From positions 54,987,001 to 55,051,000 of the forward strand of contig NC_080578.1 in assembly GCF_029962835.1 (NCBI RefSeq): 64,000 nucleotides of DNA. Direction: 5' to 3'. A program made the position numbers and the translations under genes. Source of the stretch: Magnolia sinica (lineage: Eukaryota; Streptophyta; Magnoliopsida; Magnoliales; Magnoliaceae). Under the pieces are notes generated by a model. It was not told the DNA's origin, did not search any database, and worked only from the letters and a program-made list of their open reading frames with translations. Positions 50,555 through 56,495 of this stretch are shown here, in pieces (the first letter of the stretch is position 1; each line of letters starts with the position of its first letter).

Positions 50555-53500
50555 TTTTTTCTTTTTGTTTTCGCTCTCTCCCTTATTTTATTTTATTTTT
50601 TATTTGCAGGTGTACCACGCACCAACTAGCTGCTGTAGGTACGTGTCACGCTAAGACGAGCGCTGACACTCTCGAGCTCCGAGTTGTACGAACGGTTCAA
50701 AGGAGATCAAAGTTATATGGGCTCCACAGTGATGTATTTATTACATCTACGCCGTTCGTCTATTTTCAGAGATCATTTTAGAGCAGTACCCAAAAAATGA
50801 ATTATATCCAAAGATCATCTCGACCACACCAAAAATAGCAGCGGAGATAATGATTTTCATCGTTAAACAATTCGTAGGGCCCACGGTAACGTTTATTTTC
50901 CATCCAATCTAATCAGACCCGAGTGGGCCCCACCATTATGTATATATTTTATCCATGTCGTCCATCCATTTTGCCACGTCATTTTAGGTCAAGATCTAAA
51001 AAATTAGTAATATCCAAATCTCAGGTGGACCACACCATAGGAAACAGTGGTTATAGAATGCTCACCATTAAAAATTTCTTAAGGTCCACTATAATGTTTA
51101 TTTTCAATCTAACCTATTAATTGGGTCACACTGATGTGGACGAAAGGAAAACACACATGTCAGCTTGATCTAAAACTTTTGTAGCCCCCAATAAATTTTT
51201 AATGGCAAACGTTTAATTATTGTTGTTTCTTATGGTGCAGTCCACCTGAGCTTTGGATGTGCCTCATTTTTGGGCTCATGCCCTAAAATTATTTGGCAAA
51301 ATGGATGGACGGTGTAGATATAACACATTCATCACGGGTGGGGCCCAAAAAATTTTTGACATGTGTGCTACACTTCACAATCCGAGTCCCGCCTAATTCG
51401 AGCCTTAAAAAATTATACACGAGACATATAGTAACTTAAAATTTAGCAATTAAATTATGGACTACAATTGCTAACTCACAATGCCAAAATCAAATTGTTT
51501 GAATAGTTTTAATTGTTAATTTGTGGACTTTTATTTTTTAAAATAGGGCCTTTTGATTTTTTTCATGATTCGCTATCCAATAAATGTCCACAAATTCATA
51601 AGTGGGATAATGACAATAAATTGCATGAATTTGAGGCTGATTTGGAGCATAGATTGGTCCTCCAAGTCAGCCCCAAATTGGCAACGCCATCTACTTGAAT
51701 TTAATTTCATTTTTTTAAAGAACTATTGGGAGAAATGATATCAAGTTGTTAAGTATATAAATTAGATATTTAGAAAATTAAATATATGAATTTTGTAGTC
51801 AAATTCAAGTTACCTGGTTCAAAAATTAATCAGACAGTCCGATACAACTTCTCACCAAAGAATGGACCGTTACACCACCATAAACATGTTCCAATTTATA
51901 AATGAATGCATATTTGGAATGCTTAGAATATTCCGGATTTAATCCATATTTTTTCATATTTTTTTGGCAAAAAAATAAAAATAAAATTGCACCGTTACAG
52001 GCCGTTACGACTCCGTATCACCGTTACACCCCCGTATCTGTATCGGTATCGGAGGACACCATTACGCCAACCGATACTGATACGGGATACCTTGCTCCTA
52101 CCCCTCTCCCATCCTGAGCATGGAGTTAATGATCTTCATACCATAATGAGCCCTTTGTACCGAGACATTTTTTTCCCACCGATCACTGCGACAACATGGT
52201 TTTCCTCCTCCCGCGACTCCATCCTCATGAATGCAAAACCTTTAGGAGCCTTCGACTTGGGCATTGTTGTGATCAATGACTTAATTACTTGGGCATTGTT
52301 GTTAACTTATTTTCATGGAATTGCAGCATCTGATAAGGAAAGAGATCGAAAAAAGTAATTGAAGCGAGACGTTTGATAAAGGAGGATGGATATCCCACTT
52401 CCAAGATCTGGAAGCTTAATTTCAAGTTCAACGGTAGCTCTAGCAAAAACCTGAGGATTGGAGTTACAATTAGAGAAAATGGATGTACCAAGTTCTCGGG
52501 ATCAACAAGCATTAGATATTCAATTCAGGGAGAAGTCTGGGTTCTAAGAGATTATTAAGAACTAAGACTATTAGATGAGGGACATAGCTTGTCCAATGCA
52601 TAGAGCAGTTTTAAAGGCCTTCTTTAACTATGCTGTCAGCTGTCTCCTTAGGAACTATTTGATCAAACTCATTTTCAGCATTTACCACTGAAATTTGATA
52701 TTTTCAGTAATTTTCACTGATTCCGATTGTCTAGAAAATCCAACTTATTAAGTGCTTAAATTAAATTTTACTTAAACTATGGATTTTTTTAATTTTATAT
52801 TTTAGTTTATTTTATTTTTTTCAGTTCCCTTCCCTTCGCTTAATGCTGAGGGTTGAATGCAGAAAGTGGTGGTGGATTAAAATTTCTTTTCACTTTTGAC
52901 TAAAATATCCCTAAAATTATTTCAAAATTACAATTAAGCACTTTTGCAGTGCTTAAATTAATTTTTATAGCTTATTTTTCAGTTTATTAAATGGCACCTT
53001 AGCCTCACAATATTTTGCTAACCTCTGACTTAATTTGCAAAAAGTGTGACAGGTCTTGAGTAGATGGTTACAAATATGTTAGGAACTGTGGATGCTGAGG
53101 AAGTGGGAACCACACCTTGAGTAGAAGGTTGCTGCAGCTAAGCTCTAGAGCACTTGAAGGTTCTAGAATTTCAGCGATGATGCATGCTGATTTCCATTAA
53201 TCCAGTCTCTTTAATGTGTACAATGACATTGAAGACTTTAAAAGGGCAAGGGGAAGGTCCAAAAGGAGGCGGTGAGAAAAGACATGATGGCCTATGGTCT
53301 AACCATTGTTTTAAATATTGACGATATCGGCCGATATGTCCCACGATATATCTTGTATCCCATTCCCACCAGTGTGATACGAAACGCACGAGTAGTGCAA
53401 TATATCCCACATGTTCGATCTAGTGAGCATTTTCGAATTTCGATGCTCTTATTTTCTGTAATTCGTGTTAAATTAGTGCCAAATTGTTACAAATTCATGA

Positions 53501-56461
53501 TTTTTTATGTTCTGCATGAAAAATCATGTTCTGCATGAAAAATCATGGATTGAGAGCTTCAATTTCGAGATTTGAAGGAGATGGGCCGAGTTGTGAAAAT
53601 TTGGAATTTTATTTTTTATTTTTTCAATTTCTCGCAAATCGTTTGCAATATTTGTGTTCAAACATCATATTAAAAATGTTTGTAACCTATTCTAGTGATT
53701 CTTCTTTTGCTTTTGAATGTATTGCTTGTGTTTCCACATGTCTTCTTACATTTATAAATTATATGAATAGACATTGAAAATACTTGCATCAATTCAGTTA
53801 GACAACGCATAGATTAGGACCCCATACAAAGAAAACCTATTATGTGTACTTGTTTTTTGTAATGTTTTGATTTATAAGTCTGTATTGATGTCTTTTTTTA
53901 ACAATCACCAAAGTTTCATCGAAAAATTTAACCAATTTCCCAATGTTTCCCCATGTTTCCAACAACAGTGATACATTACACGATACAACCGATATATCCC
54001 ATGCGATAACCAATATGTATCTGTATCCCAAGAATGCGATACGTAACGCGATACCGATATTTCGAACACTGGGTCTAACTGAAGTTTTGGCCCTTGATCG
54101 AGTGGAATAACGGAACATGATGCATGTAACCAACACCAATTTATTGGGATAAGGCTTAGATGATTATGATGAATGATGCTATGGGAGTTGACTTTTTCTA
54201 ATGAAAAATGATCTTCATGAATAAATATAATTACAAAAGAACCTAATATTTCCACCATCACCCTTAGGGCAAGTTTGGATTGAACACAAGAAAAGGAGAA
54301 GTAAAGCATACTTGATGATATGAGTGAGGAAGCGGAATACTTTGCAAATGTTTGTTTTGCTAGAGAAACTATGAAGCACAATACTTCCATTTTCCAGTGT
54401 TTGGATTATATTTTTCACAGGGAAACTTCTTTTCCCTCCAATTTTGCCATTTAAAATGTCATCTCTAAGGGAAACCTCTAATCCCACCAATTGACATTTT
54501 GGAGAAAATGGTTTTACTTCCTCACCGAGGAAAGGAAATCGATTTCTTTTTTAGAATTTTGTGTTTCTCAAACAGAAAAAATGTCACATAAAAGCAATCC
54601 ATGTACTTTCATTAGTTTTCCTTTGTTTTCTCTCAATCCAAACAATCCCCTTCATTTGAATCATTGACTTCAGTAGGGGGCCTGACTTGGTTTGCTGCTT
54701 GTGTCACATCAACATAGTAGAAAAAGAACATAGGATCTTCCGCTTTGATACCATGTCAAACAACCATTCACTCCAAAAGCTTAAGCTGTCAGAGTGTGGT
54801 GTATCAATGTATATCAAGGGACTTTATCACTTCAACAAACATTGAACTTAATATAACCAGCTGTAGGATATCTCCGTCATGCCTTGTTTTTTCCTTTTGA
54901 TTTGTCCTCCCTTGGCCACCATTTTCAGTTATGGATCAAATCTTTTGATTCGACACTCCTAACTTTCTAATGGTGTTTAAATAACTATCACAGTTCTTGA
55001 TCTTTTCTACTAACTTCAATGCAGGCATGATTTAATCCTCTAAATTTCCATATGCTCCACTGATGAGATGGCATGAGGAAAAGAAGACAAAAAGTGGGCA
55101 TGTGGAAACAATAAGACAGTATGGGAATATTTTACTCTTGGAATGAATATAAAATGGTGGATCTAGGGTTTTGATAGGAAAAATAAAAAAAGCCCTAGCA
55201 ATCCCTGGCTTCCCATTCTTCTTTGTTTTAATTTTTCTCTTCTAAAAAAAACGTACCTATTCTCCTAATTCCACACCCTTTTTTTTTTTTTTTTTTTTTT
55301 TTTGTATTTGCTAAAGCTTTTTTCCATTGGTTATTCAAAATCTCATCGAACTACTTTCTACCGATGCATAACAGATGAAAGACATGGTCATTTATTCACA
55401 AGCGTTTAAAGACTGCCAAATTAATTATTAAATTGGCCAAGTTTTTTATTTTCTTCAACGACAATTTTCTGAAATTAGGTGCTTTGTGCCCTGTCAACAC
55501 ATGCAACGTAGACGAGTTTCAAGTCAGGCTTCAGAATTTTAGAAATCATTTTGTTTGTTTTGAATAAAATACTCTCTGGGCTCAGCATTAATAATCTGCA
55601 GATAGATTAGATATTTCTGAAATCTTTTGACCTTTTTTGTTTTTAAAATTTTCCCAATGCAGTATAATAAATACAGTGGGTTGTAATTATGTTTAGAGTG
55701 ATTTATGACACACATGGGTGCTCATAAACAATTGTGTGACTGCTAGATACCTGATAGCAAATGGATTTGCTAATATTTTAAAAGAAAATTATGAACCATT
55801 AAATTTTTTCCCTGCAACTGTTCCCATTATTCTGTCGATCAGGTACTACATGCAATATCTAGGTGAATTTGCTGCTGCCCCTCTCCTTTAAGAGTAGTTG
55901 ATTGGTGATAGATTAATCTTTCACTACTATTCACTTGTCATTATTTATTATTGTCTAGCTTGTTTCCAGTAAGTGGTTTGAGCCTTCTTAATGCATTCTT
56001 TGCTTTCCCGTTTCCTAAAATTTTCTTCCTATGTTCTGGTTTTATCAACCCATGGACCATTTGTCTACACACACATTCAGATGTATTAGCTTGTGCATCT
56101 CAGCTGACAATTTCAGTCATTATCTTTCAGTGCATGGCATTCCTGGACAATAGTAGACAGGATGAATCATCTACAGTTGAAAACGGCCAGCAACATCACC
56201 AGCATATACAAGGGGGTTCTTTCTTGAGTGGTATCAAACAGCGGTTGCTCTCATTTATTTTCCGCGGAATATGGAATGAAGAAACAGATCATACTCTGGT
56301 TGGTTGTTGAAATCTCTAATCCAAGTTACTTTCAGGTCTCAGTCTTCATTGTGGTATCATGAGCCAAAATGTTTTTGAACATACCTCAAGCAATAGGTAT
56401 TTTTAGATCTTTTGTATTAGCACCACTAATCATGTAATCGACATATTGGATTTCTTTATCC

Positions 56462-56495
<34 letters not shown>

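Larger units (their letters stand above)
50242..52094. mobile_element. hAT-like word-repeat element, 1.85 kb, with nested foldback copies
   Basis: Inverted ends caaggtgtcccgtatc and caaggtatcccgtatc. The flanking 8-mers ctcctaac (50234-50241) and ctcctacc (52095-52102) agree at 7 of 8. Word arrays (cgtaacggccgttacgg; cgttacaggccgttacg) lie just inside each end; between them are a TTC/CT-rich tract and foldback sequence. No transposase recognised. Confidence 0.8.
41820..52330 (-). mobile_element. L1-type LINE, near full length, split by several insertions
   Basis: In minus-strand order: ORF1 with an RNA-binding domain (~52.3-48.5 kb), endonuclease (~47.1-43.7 kb) and reverse transcriptase (~43.6-42.2 kb). 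It lies antisense to DET1. Insertions at 50242-52094, 49754-50105, 47288-47964, 44928-46797, 44483-44784 and ~42860-43410 break it. Its 3' end abuts the Copia LTR with no poly(A), so the tail has been lost. Confidence 0.87.
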
